A stretch of 8,327 bases of DNA from Acidobacteriota bacterium (GCA_003224835.1 QHZX01000128.1:1-8327); one strand, 5' to 3'; numbered from the stretch's first letter, positions 1 to 6,683 are shown. The notes: generated by a model not told the origin, from the letters alone. Program-made: numbers and translations.

Positions 1-2118
1 GAAGCGGCCAAAGATACGCACAGTATCGAAAGGTTTGAGAAGAAGCGTGGGATCTTTACGCGCCATCGCGTCCGAAAGATTGAACGCCAGGACAACCGGG
101 GTAAAATCAGGAGCATTCAACCGGATGATCTCCGCATGTCGGCCATACGGCTCGGGCAATAAGTCGCTGTAAGAGTGGACCAAATCAGCGACCCGCATCC
201 CGTCGTGGAACGCGTATTTGCCGGGATGAAAGACATGCCCGTCCAGGTACACCGTCTTTTCGCTGTAAGGCAGGATTGGCGAAATGCGGACTTTGTCTCC
301 ATCCTGTACTGCGAAATCGGCTAGCGTGCTATTCACCTGCTGCTGAGTATTGTCTTCGGGCAGATCGAGCCGCAGCAGGGTGCGGTTTTCGTGAGCGATC
401 ACGCGTTCCACTTCGATGTGTCGCAGCGTGCCCGAGCTCAGCACCCCACCCGCCATCTCCAGCACTTCGGCGAGCCTGCTTTCGCCATTTAATTCGTAAA
501 TCGCTGGCCGGCGCACCATCCCTTCCACCGTGACTTCAGGACCGAGCGGCGGAACTTGAATCGTGTCCCCGGGCGCGAGCTGTTCCCCGCCTTTTCGCAC
601 GCCGTGCAGCAGGAGGTCATAGACGTCGAGGTTCTCGACCAGTTCACTCCCCCGATAATGCCGGAGAGTGCGAAGCGATCCGCGTGCGGTTGGACCGCCG
701 GCCAAGTACAAAGCGTTAAGCGGCGTGGACAAGGCACTGACGTCGTAGGCGCCCGGCCGCAGCACATCGCCGACGACGTAGATTCGTACCGTCCGCAGAC
801 GCGCCAGTGAAACATCGGCCTGCGCGGAGTGGTACTGAGAGCGCAGCGCCGCCTGAACCACATGTTGCACTTCGGCAAGATTCTTTCCTGAAACTTGCAC
901 GCTGCCGGCCTCGGGAAGAGTCAGCAGGCCTTGACGGTCGACTATCCGTTGCAGGCGTCCTGAGGCGCTGCCCCAAATATCGATGTTCAGCCCATCGCCG
1001 GGACCAACCACATACTCTGGCCCGACCGGCACGTCCATTGGAAGCTCGTCCATGTTGCCGGTCCCGTTCTGAAAGATATCCATGCCAAAGCTTTCAGGGG
1101 TGGGCGAGCGCTTCGCGAACTGCTGGTACAAGTCATAGAGGGAGGGCACGTCTTGATATGGGTCTGGTTGTCGGTGGATTGCCAGCCGCTCGCGATCGGG
1201 TGCTGCCAGATTGCGTGGAGGCGGCTGGAAACCTGACCGGACTTCAAATCCATTGGTCCGACTGCTCGTTGACGCCACATTCTGATTTGGCCCGCTCGTT
1301 TGCAGGTTAGAAAAAACATCCGACGGAATACTCGGACCTGCTGGTTGCAAATTCATGCCAGAGGTCATTTGGGAATTGATGCCTCCCGAGTTAGGCTGCG
1401 CCGCGCTGGTGTTCAGGAGGCCGGGCAACTCAGATGGGCTTACATGCGGGAGCGCATTTCCGGCAGGCGGCGAGAAGTCAGTGAAATTTTGTGGTCCGGG
1501 AGACTGCCACGCGAGATTTTGTTGCCGTCGGTAATCCGGAAGGACTGGCTGAGCCGGAGCGACGACGCGCTGCGATGCAGGTTCAGCTTCATCGTCGCCT
1601 CGGTTTAAGTCCCGCGGGGGTACCACCGGAACGCGTTCATGCGTGGCCCAGTACTGCGCCTCCTGGCTGCTGTTGGCAGGCTGCGCTCCGGCGATCGCCG
1701 CGGCTGAAGTCGGTGCTAATAGCGTTTGCTCGACGATTCTCCAGTTATCCGTTGGTCGCAGTTCATCGGGAAGAGGCTTTGCGAGAACATACATACGCGC
1801 CTCAATCTCGCGCGTCGCGAGCGCCCGGACCGTGTTGTCCTCGCGTAGCAGCTGGAAGACGGTTTCATCGTTGAGATCGCTCGAATCGAGCAGCCGCCCT
1901 TGTTCGTAGGCCTTGCGAACGAGGATCTTCTTGAATTCCAGCAGCAGCCCCGGCTCGCGCTGCAGAATGGTTATCACCGCTTGCGGAGACAGCGAGACCA
2001 GATCCTCCACTTCGTGGCTGCGGTCTATATTGTCGCCGGTCTGCGCCGCGCCAAACCTAATTAATAAGAACGCGAGGGCAGATACCAGCAAGATCGATTT
2101 GCATTTGGATCTAGACAT
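1..2118 (-). CDS. SLBB/Wza-type polysaccharide export protein, C-terminus cut by window edge
   Basis: This is an outer-membrane/periplasmic polysaccharide export protein, expected to form or gate the exit channel for exopolysaccharide or capsule. I translated it by hand: the frame is open for 706 codons from an ATG at 2118 to base 1, with no stop, so the C-terminus is missing. Residues 1-26 form a signal peptide (basic start, hydrophobic core, ending FGAAQ). Residues about 40-125 are helical and rich in charged residues and Leu. Residues about 130-360 are Pro/Gln/Asn/Ser-rich and probably disordered. The Poly_export domain starts near residue 365 (EYVVGPGDGLNIDIWG). At least three SLBB-like units follow, near 443 (YVVGDVLRPGAY), 526 (VTVEGMVRRPAIYEL) and 620 (VYLDGHVFHPGKY). 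An AGAAGG Shine-Dalgarno sits 9 bases before the ATG. The gene begins 15 bases after the NusG-like gene, so the two are almost certainly one operon. Family assignment is firm; the polymer exported is unknown. Confidence 0.93.
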   Translation of the reverse strand, partial: MSRSKCKSILLVSALAFLLIRFGAAQTGDNIDRSHEVEDLVSLSPQAVITILQREPGLLLEFKKILVRKAYEQGRLLDSSDLNDETVFQLLREDNTVRALATREIEARMYVLAKPLPDELRPTDNWRIVEQTLLAPTSAAAIAGAQPANSSQEAQYWATHERVPVVPPRDLNRGDDEAEPASQRVVAPAQPVLPDYRRQQNLAWQSPGPQNFTDFSPPAGNALPHVSPSELPGLLNTSAAQPNSGGINSQMTSGMNLQPAGPSIPSDVFSNLQTSGPNQNVASTSSRTNGFEVRSGFQPPPRNLAAPDRERLAIHRQPDPYQDVPSLYDLYQQFAKRSPTPESFGMDIFQNGTGNMDELPMDVPVGPEYVVGPGDGLNIDIWGSASGRLQRIVDRQGLLTLPEAGSVQVSGKNLAEVQHVVQAALRSQYHSAQADVSLARLRTVRIYVVGDVLRPGAYDVSALSTPLNALYLAGGPTARGSLRTLRHYRGSELVENLDVYDLLLHGVRKGGEQLAPGDTIQVPPLGPEVTVEGMVRRPAIYELNGESRLAEVLEMAGGVLSSGTLRHIEVERVIAHENRTLLRLDLPEDNTQQQVNSTLADFAVQDGDKVRISPILPYSEKTVYLDGHVFHPGKYAFHDGMRVADLVHSYSDLLPEPYGRHAEIIRLNAPDFTPVVLAFNLSDAMARKDPTLLLKPFDTVRIFGRF

Positions 2119-2133
2119 GAAAGGGAGCCTTCT

Positions 2134-2676
2134 TCAGAAACTCGGTGCGACTGCGGAGGTGGCCGATCGCATGAGCATCTCTATCGAGACTACGAGTCGC
2201 AGACCTGCCCCCTCCTTGCGGCGGACAAGGACGCCTTCGAGGCCGGCCATCGGGCCTGACCGCATGCGCATTTTTCGTCCGACTCGCAAATAAGGGTGAG
2301 GCTCAATTCGAACGCTGCCGGTTGCACCGCGCAAGAGCGGAGCCATCTCAAGCTCACGCAAAGGCGCTGGCTTATCTCCGCGGGAAACAAAGCTGACCAC
2401 ACCGGGAATCTCAAGCACGCGAAGGCGATCGCTCAGCGACAAGCACACAAAGACATAACTGGGGAACAACGCGAGCTCGATTTCTTTGCAACGGTCTTTC
2501 CAGCGGTGCAGAGATCGATAGAGCGGAAGGAATCCGCGCAAACTACGGACTTGCATCTGCGCCGCGACTTTCTTCTCATGACGCGCCCAGGTGTATACCG
2601 CGTACCAGTTCTCTTGGCCCGACTCGCCCCGTAGATGTTGCGATGCTAACTCAGGAATTGAGGTTTGAAGTTCCAA
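2134..2676 (-). CDS. NusG-like transcription antiterminator (UpxY/RfaH type)
   Basis: This is a specialised NusG paralogue of 180 residues, predicted to bind RNA polymerase and suppress pausing or termination in the long polysaccharide operon it heads. The NGN domain runs from about residue 23 to 120: WYAVYTWARHEKKV at 24-37, the conserved LFPSYVFV at 70-77 and IPGVVSFVS at 90-98. A KOW-like segment covers about 130-165 (RVGRKMRMRSGPMAGLEGVLV). The short total length and position directly before an export gene fit UpxY/LoaP/RfaH-type factors rather than housekeeping NusG, which normally lies beside secE and ribosomal protein genes. The start is TTG at 2676, chosen because GGAG lies 6 bases upstream. 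The frame stays open further upstream to a TGA near 2811, but there is no in-frame ATG or GTG with a good ribosome site. The residues before WYAVYT are a short unconserved tail, so the exact start is uncertain. Confidence 0.9.
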   Translation of the reverse strand: MELQTSIPELASQHLRGESGQENWYAVYTWARHEKKVAAQMQVRSLRGFLPLYRSLHRWKDRCKEIELALFPSYVFVCLSLSDRLRVLEIPGVVSFVSRGDKPAPLRELEMAPLLRGATGSVRIEPHPYLRVGRKMRMRSGPMAGLEGVLVRRKEGAGLRLVVSIEMLMRSATSAVAPSF

Positions 2677-2893
2677 CAGTTGCTCCGTGCATACAGCTTC
2701 GCCACCTGAGTACAGTAAATGCGAACGCCGGAAAAATGTACGAACGGATGGCCGTATGTGAACGCGCTCGCCCGTGTGGGGCTGGCATTTGTGAGAGAAG
2801 TGAGAGCCTCAGCGATGGTCTGAGGAGCCGGCGGAATTGGCGAGCACGACCGCCGTAGTTATGACAGGGAATCGCGCAGGAGCGCGCCAGAAA
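2677..2893 (-). promoter_or_regulatory. Leader/promoter region ahead of the NusG-like gene, with small hairpins
   Basis: This 217-base gap separates the ferredoxin reductase stop from the NusG-like start and should hold the promoter of the polysaccharide operon. I see no convincing -35/-10 pair on the minus strand. Three short dyads are present: 2873-2877/2882-2886 (CGCGC, 4-base loop), 2829-2834/2850-2855 (CGGCGG with CCGCCG, 15-base loop) and 2807-2812/2820-2825 (CCTCAG with CTGAGG, 7-base loop). None has a U tract on either strand. They could be a weak end to the upstream transcript or leader structure read by the antiterminator, but in GC-rich DNA such short stems also arise by chance. 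Confidence 0.35.
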
Positions 2894-3673
2894 CTACGAG
2901 CTCGCCGCTTCCTTCGCCGGGATCCAGTAAATCTCTTCTTTCAAATGTTGCTTGGTGAAGCCGATGCGCTTCAAAATGCTCTTACCGTTTTCGATCATGT
3001 CGGGATGACCGCATAGATAAGCAACGGAATTAGTCCCATCCAGGCCCCACAAGTCTGAATACTTCCGCATTACGTCATCCACGCGGCCCATTTCGCCTGT
3101 CCACTTCTCGTCATCCCAAGGGCGGCTTACGGTGGGAACATATTTGAACCATGGGACCTCGGCGGCGAATTTGCATAACTCATCCGTATAACCAAATTCC
3201 CATGACCGGCTGGCGCCATTCAGCAGGAACAATTTGTGCTCGCCTTTGAAAGTGCCTTCCTTCCATGCTCGATAAAGCGTGCGCACGTAACTTACAAAAG
3301 GCGCAACGCCGGTAACTGTACTGACCAGAAAGTGATTGGTGCGCCCGCTTTTCTGGTCCAACGTAAACAGGCCTTTGGAGGATTTCCGCATCAACACTTC
3401 ATCTCCGGGTTTTAGCGCATAAAGTTTCGGCGTTAACTCTCCTTGCGGAACCAACTCGAAGAAGAATTCGATCTCACTCTCCAGCGGCGACGAGACAATC
3501 GAATATGCTCGTTCGCTGCGCTTCTCCGGTGTTTGCACGCCCAGTGTTGCGTACTGTCCCGGTTTGAATGAGAAGGGGCCGCCGGGATCGATCCGAATCA
3601 TCCAAAGGTCAGAGGCAAAATCGTTCCGCTGCACAATTTTTGCTCTGTAAAACTTGTCATCAAGCGCGTCCAT
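2894..3673 (-). CDS. Ferredoxin--NADP+ reductase (Fpr-type flavoprotein)
   Basis: This is a cytoplasmic FAD enzyme of 259 residues that moves electrons between NADPH and ferredoxin or flavodoxin; the length is normal for the bacterial Fpr subfamily. The FAD-binding barrel spans about residues 8-105, with PGQYATL at 38-44 and the hallmark RAYSIVSSP at 55-63. The NADP-binding half starts near 113, with TGVAPF at 121-126 and CGHPDMI at 221-227. The C-terminal EEIYW (246-250) supplies an aromatic residue of the kind that stacks on the flavin. The residue before TG, usually Gly, is Val here, a small departure. No iron-sulfur cysteine set is present, so this is not a two-domain oxygenase reductase. 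The ATG at 3673 has GAGG 5 bases upstream. It lies 63 bases after the phospholipase-like gene and probably shares its transcript. Its redox partner is not in the window. The close family of flavohaemoglobin-like reductases is less likely. Confidence 0.9.
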   Translation of the reverse strand: MDALDDKFYRAKIVQRNDFASDLWMIRIDPGGPFSFKPGQYATLGVQTPEKRSERAYSIVSSPLESEIEFFFELVPQGELTPKLYALKPGDEVLMRKSSKGLFTLDQKSGRTNHFLVSTVTGVAPFVSYVRTLYRAWKEGTFKGEHKLFLLNGASRSWEFGYTDELCKFAAEVPWFKYVPTVSRPWDDEKWTGEMGRVDDVMRKYSDLWGLDGTNSVAYLCGHPDMIENGKSILKRIGFTKQHLKEEIYWIPAKEAASS

Positions 3674-3736
3674 TGAGGCCTCGCAATTAAGCCACCCAGT
3701 TTACAGGAAGTTGTCGGCTGGTTTTTATCAGTCTGA

Positions 3737-5020
3737 TCAGTTCGAGCCAACCGGCACCGGCTGGTTTTGAACCGGAGATGGATGCCAGTTCTTTAGCTTC
3801 TCGAGAGCTTGCATGGTTCTTTCCCAGGATTTGTGATTCTTCTTATTGTGATACGGCGCGCTCAAATTCGAATAAAACTCCAGAACGTTGCTGCGCAACT
3901 CAGGCGTCATCTGCGCAAAGTTGTTCTTAGTCAGATCTTGCAACAAACGCGCATAAGTCACATCGGCAAGCGCGTATTCTGCGGGGGCGGTTTTGCGGCC
4001 AGTATCGCAGTCCGTGTCAGGAAATATTGGACTGTCATCCCGGACCTGGTGCAGCAGGGAATAGTAGTTGTCGCTGGTCTGGTTCACGCTCTTTATGTAA
4101 ATGTCCTCGGTTTTAGCGGTCGGGACTTTGAAGGCGAGGGCGCTGGCCGGGCCGATCTTCGGGATGCTCCGCAAAATGAATGCCAGGATGCGCGAGCCGA
4201 TGCCGGGACGGCGATATCCCCTGCCCCACTGTTTTTCATAATTGGTGCGCGATACGCGATAGAGAAATTTCTTCTCATCAAAATTTGGGGTGTCCCGCAC
4301 CAGATCAGCACGGCGGTTCAATAGTGCCACTCGCGTCATCGCCGGAATAATCCTGCTTACGGCGCGACGAAACGAACCTATCGCCAAATCTTCATCACCA
4401 AGAACGTCATGCAGCTGGAGTCCATAGGTCTTCAGGAAGGCACGTTCCAGTACAGGCTTGGAGACTTCAAAACCTATGAAGTCGTGAAATCGGTCAGAGG
4501 TGTAGCGGTTCTTTGCCACCTGCACCATGTCGAAACCAAACTCAGTTCGAATATGAGCTTTGTGATCGTCGGCGTAAGTGACTTCATCCCCATACTTCCT
4601 CTGGAGTTTGGGAAATTCAATAGCGACCACCTTATTGATCGCCGGATGCCCCACGTTGTCTGATGAGTAGTGCGCGAGCGCTCCCAGAGCAAACGCATAC
4701 TCGGTTAAATTCGAGGATTCCGCTATGAGTGCGTTGATGAAATCACCCGTACGGACGTAATGCAGCAGATCGCTGAAATATTTGTTGCCGAACGGGTAAT
4801 AACCCATGTCTTGTACCACGCTGCCGGCGTACGCGTAGGCGTGGGCTTGCTTGATGTCATCAGCCGTGGCCTGCGGGAATCGCTTCAGCAACAGAGGACG
4901 GATCTGATCCGGCCATGCCAGATCAATAATCTGTTCGTGCGTCAAGACCGAGTAAGAGTGGCTGGGCGGAGCGAACCCAGTGATGCATGCGAGTAATGCG
5001 ATCAGCCGGAGGGTTTTCAT
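3737..5020 (-). CDS. Secreted zinc-dependent phospholipase C-like protein
   Basis: This 427-residue exported protein resembles the zinc-dependent phospholipase C family, whose members cleave phospholipid head groups using a three-zinc site. Residues 1-22 look like a signal peptide, probably cut near SHSYS. A Cys at 12 (LLAC) faintly resembles a lipobox, but the preceding hydrophobic stretch is short. Candidate metal ligands are His28 (VLTHEQ), Asp71 (VVQDMGYYP), His87 (LLHYV) and the HYSSDNVGH cluster His117/Asp121/His125. These follow the order His, Asp, His, His-x3-Asp-x3-His of the family, with later acidic and His residues near 145-158 (DDHKAHIRTE) completing the site. The C-terminal half (about 200-427) has no motif I recognise; it is basic and carries an Asp/Cys pair (DTDCDTG). 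The ATG at 5020 lacks a clear Shine-Dalgarno; the gene follows the propeller stop by 27 bases. Family call is good; phospholipase activity itself is inferred. Confidence 0.8.
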   Translation of the reverse strand: MKTLRLIALLACITGFAPPSHSYSVLTHEQIIDLAWPDQIRPLLLKRFPQATADDIKQAHAYAYAGSVVQDMGYYPFGNKYFSDLLHYVRTGDFINALIAESSNLTEYAFALGALAHYSSDNVGHPAINKVVAIEFPKLQRKYGDEVTYADDHKAHIRTEFGFDMVQVAKNRYTSDRFHDFIGFEVSKPVLERAFLKTYGLQLHDVLGDEDLAIGSFRRAVSRIIPAMTRVALLNRRADLVRDTPNFDEKKFLYRVSRTNYEKQWGRGYRRPGIGSRILAFILRSIPKIGPASALAFKVPTAKTEDIYIKSVNQTSDNYYSLLHQVRDDSPIFPDTDCDTGRKTAPAEYALADVTYARLLQDLTKNNFAQMTPELRSNVLEFYSNLSAPYHNKKNHKSWERTMQALEKLKNWHPSPVQNQPVPVGSN

Positions 5021-5047
5021 CGGCAGCTTAGATGCAGAGTAGGCCAG

Positions 5048-6073
5048 CTATTTGCCTACGACCAGCACTTCAAAGGTGTCCGGTAGGATCGACGGTCGAG
5101 GATGCGGTTGCTGCGTGGTCGCGGCCGGCGGCGGCCCAAACTTTGCTGTCACTACATAAGCAACGTGCGTTTTGAGATCCAGTGCCATGGTGCGCGCGCC
5201 ACGCTCGGTTTTCACGTTTTCCGCCACGCTGAATTTGCCCGGTGAATCCTCTTTTACGACCGTGAGTACGCCCTCACCACAGGAAGCAAACGCAAATTTA
5301 GTACCGGGATCGAAGCGGTCCGCGTCCACGCCGTCGCCAATGGGAACCGTGGTAATCACTTTTCCTGTGTCTGCGTTCACCACTGCCATCATTTTATTGT
5401 CGCAGCCGACGAACAGGCGCCGATTTTTTATGTCCATTGCCAAACCGCTTGGTGATTCGCACGGGGCAAGTGGCCAGCGCGACTTCACCTTCAGATCTTT
5501 CGGATCAAGCGCAAGAAGCTCGCTCTTATCTTCGAGATTCACGAATATTTCACCCTTGCCGGTACTGACGCCGAACTCAGGTTTGCCGCCGAGAGGAATT
5601 TTGCCCACGATCTTACCGCTTGTCGCATCGATGGCAGTCGCATCGGCGCTTTTGCCGTTAAACGTAAAGACGCGCTTGGTTGCGGGGTCAAACAGAATCG
5701 CATCCGGATTCTCCCCGACCGCCTTTACTTTGGTGATCGGCTTCAAGGTATTCAGATCAAAAATGGTGACAGTGCCTTCGCGGCCATTGCTGGTAAATCC
5801 ACGGCCGAGATCGTTAGCCAGTGCGATGCCGTGAACGCCGGGCGTGTCGGGAATCTCGCCCACAGGTTTCCCGGACTCGGCGTCGATGACAATGACGTGT
5901 GTGGCTCGCGAGATAAACAGATGGTGCGAATCAGGATCGATTTCCAAATAGTCCCATCCACCTTTGCCCCCCAACTTGAAAGTCTTAATCACGTGCAGGC
6001 CCGGATCGGCCGCGAACAGTGAAGGGCAAAGGAAAACAATCGCCAGCAGACTACTTAGAAGAGAGCGTTTCAT
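5048..6073 (-). CDS. Secreted YncE-like beta-propeller protein (YVTN family)
   Basis: This protein of about 341 residues is predicted to be exported and to fold as a beta-propeller. Such proteins usually act as binding scaffolds in the periplasm, and no enzymatic activity can be claimed. Residues 1-21 are a clear signal peptide (MKRSLL, hydrophobic core, cleavage at LFA-ADPG). The rest repeats a blade pattern of about 40 residues, for example HVIVIDAESGKPVGEIP, GTVTIFDLNTLKPITKV, TAIDATSGKIVGKIPLGG and AVVNADTGKVITTVPIGDG. The last blade has a Pro/Gln-rich insertion (PPPAATTQQPHPRP) before the closing strand FEVLVV. I set the start at the ATG at 6073 because it begins the signal peptide; a GTG four codons upstream (6085) is possible. 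The frame continues further upstream, but that stretch overlaps the terminator and the next gene. It is probably first in a run with the phospholipase-like and reductase genes. Confidence 0.88.
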   Translation of the reverse strand: MKRSLLSSLLAIVFLCPSLFAADPGLHVIKTFKLGGKGGWDYLEIDPDSHHLFISRATHVIVIDAESGKPVGEIPDTPGVHGIALANDLGRGFTSNGREGTVTIFDLNTLKPITKVKAVGENPDAILFDPATKRVFTFNGKSADATAIDATSGKIVGKIPLGGKPEFGVSTGKGEIFVNLEDKSELLALDPKDLKVKSRWPLAPCESPSGLAMDIKNRRLFVGCDNKMMAVVNADTGKVITTVPIGDGVDADRFDPGTKFAFASCGEGVLTVVKEDSPGKFSVAENVKTERGARTMALDLKTHVAYVVTAKFGPPPAATTQQPHPRPSILPDTFEVLVVGK

Positions 6074-6123
6074 TCTGCATCTCACTTTCACTGTTAAAGC
6101 ACCGCTAGGGATTCTACCTGCAG

Positions 6124-6166
6124 AAGATAACTTGTGCTCGTCAGAGGGCAATTGGTGAGTACCAAT
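6124..6166 (-). promoter_or_regulatory. Possible promoter and operator-like dyad for the propeller gene
   Basis: Upstream of the propeller start, reading the minus strand, TTGCCC (6151-6146) and TATCTT (6129-6124) are 16 bases apart and could be -35 and -10 boxes. Partly overlapping the -35 box is a perfect 6-base dyad, ATTGGT-GAGT-ACCAAT (6151-6166), where a repressor or activator could bind. Both boxes are imperfect and the dyad is short, so this is a suggestion only. The placement is sensible, because the terminator of the upstream gene lies just beyond it. Confidence 0.3.
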
Positions 6167-6176
6167 GCAGAATTGG

Positions 6177-6212
6177 ATAAAAACAAATGAGGGCAGAGTT
6201 CGACTGCCCTCA
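6177..6212 (-). terminator. Strong intrinsic terminator of the small secreted protein gene
   Basis: A perfect 9-base inverted repeat (TGAGGGCAG at 6188-6196, CTGCCCTCA at 6204-6212) with a 7-base loop is followed, on the minus strand, by the T-rich run TTTGTTTTTAT (6187-6177). The stem begins 15 bases after the stop codon of the small secreted protein gene at 6228. This is a classic Rho-independent terminator for minus-strand transcription and separates that gene from the propeller gene downstream. Confidence 0.92.
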
Positions 6213-6227
6213 GCAAATTCTCTAAGA

Positions 6228-6566
6228 TCAACGATGATCGCGATCACGGTCGTCGCGGTCCCAATCATAGTTGCGGTCCCAATCGCGGTCATTACGCCAC
6301 TCGCGACGATTGGGATCATACCAGCCATGAGCTTCTGTGTAGCAACGGTCCCACTCGGCATTCAGTTTTGCCTTCGCTTTTGCTGCTTGCTCACTGCGTC
6401 TTCCATGCTCGCGAACTTCATGCCGATAGTGGTCGCTCGCCTTTTCAACGCGGTTTTGACACCGTGAACGCCCATCATCGGCGTGCGCTTTAGGCGCGGT
6501 TGCCAGAATCAGCGCCCCGCCCAACATAAGAGCGGCAACTGCATTTCCTAGTCTGATGTGTAACAT
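6228..6566 (-). CDS. Small secreted protein with Asp/Arg/Trp repeat tail, function unknown
   Basis: This 112-residue protein has no function I can name. Residues 1-29 are a strong signal peptide (MLHIRLGN, an Ala/Leu/Gly core, cleavage at AHA-DDG), so the mature protein of about 83 residues is periplasmic or secreted. Residues about 35-78 are a charged helix, with one Cys at each end (SRCQNR and DRCYTE) that could form a disulfide. The segment WYDPNRREW follows. The last 20 or so residues are an Asp/Arg/Trp/Tyr tail with repeats DWDRNY and DWDRDD, highly charged yet near neutral overall. The ATG at 6566 is secured by a perfect AGGAGG 9 bases upstream. With its own terminator just after the stop, the gene is a single-gene unit. 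It is divergent from the hydrolase across 117 bases. Small exported proteins of this style are common in Acidobacteria genomes. Confidence 0.85.
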   Translation of the reverse strand: MLHIRLGNAVAALMLGGALILATAPKAHADDGRSRCQNRVEKASDHYRHEVREHGRRSEQAAKAKAKLNAEWDRCYTEAHGWYDPNRREWRNDRDWDRNYDWDRDDRDRDHR

Positions 6567-6575
6567 CCCTTGTGT

Positions 6576-6581
6576 CCTCCT
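6576..6581 (-). promoter_or_regulatory. Consensus Shine-Dalgarno (AGGAGG) of the small secreted protein
   Basis: On the minus strand AGGAGG lies 9 bases ahead of the ATG at 6566. It is the strongest ribosome binding site in the window, fixes the start of the small secreted protein and suggests high expression. Confidence 0.85.
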
Positions 6582-6626
6582 GTTTTTATCGATCTCGGTT
6601 CAGATTGGCCACGCGAGCTAGAGGGT

Positions 6627-6662
6627 TGCTCCTAGAGCGTGTCTCACGAACCTGTAGGAGCA
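6627..6662. repeat. Nested inverted repeat in the divergent intergenic region
   Basis: TGCTCCTA (6627-6634) is matched exactly by TAGGAGCA (6655-6662) across a 20-base spacer. Inside that spacer sits a second small dyad, CGTG-TCT-CACG (6638-6648). The element lies between the divergent small-protein and hydrolase genes, so it could be a shared operator, a structured RNA segment or a remnant of a dispersed repeat. No second copy was found in this window. Confidence 0.5.
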
Positions 6663-6671
6663 TTCAGGATT

Positions 6672-6677
6672 TAGAAT
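6672..6677 (+). promoter_or_regulatory. Possible -10 box for a leaderless hydrolase transcript
   Basis: TAGAAT matches the -10 consensus TATAAT at five of six positions and ends 6 bases before the GTG start at 6684, so transcription would begin at or next to the start codon. No good -35 box is visible 17 bases upstream. The lack of a usable Shine-Dalgarno before this GTG agrees with a leaderless message, but the evidence is thin. Confidence 0.3.
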
Positions 6678-6683
6678 CGGCTT

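Noticed and set aside
807..1310. Plus-strand open frame of 167 codons, with other shadow frames across 1-2110.
   Set aside because: The whole stretch is covered by the continuous minus-strand SLBB protein frame, which translates with family motifs.
2643..2858. Plus-strand open frame of 71 codons covering the leader of the NusG-like gene.
   Set aside because: It overlaps the NusG-like start, has no Shine-Dalgarno and gives a Cys/Arg-rich product without any motif.
2873..2886. CGCGC-AGGA-GCGCG hairpin after the reductase stop as an intrinsic terminator.
   Set aside because: The stem is only 5 pairs and no U tract follows on the minus strand, so it is kept only as a minor leader dyad.
3809..4324. 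Plus-strand open frame of 171 codons.
   Set aside because: It is antisense to the C-terminal half of the phospholipase-like gene and has no recognisable motif or ribosome site.
5009..5020. LLAC near the phospholipase-like N-terminus as a lipoprotein box (Cys12).
   Set aside because: The hydrophobic stretch before Cys12 is very short and Leu at the -2 position is atypical; a standard signal peptide cut near residue 22 fits better.
5172..5834. Plus-strand open frame of 220 codons.
   Set aside because: It is antisense to the propeller gene, which has clear blade repeats; the Ser/Pro-rich product is typical of a shadow frame.
6074..6361. Upstream in-frame extension of the propeller gene (about 95 extra residues).
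   Set aside because: It runs through the intrinsic terminator and into the small secreted protein gene in a different frame, and it would bury a clear signal peptide at residue 96.
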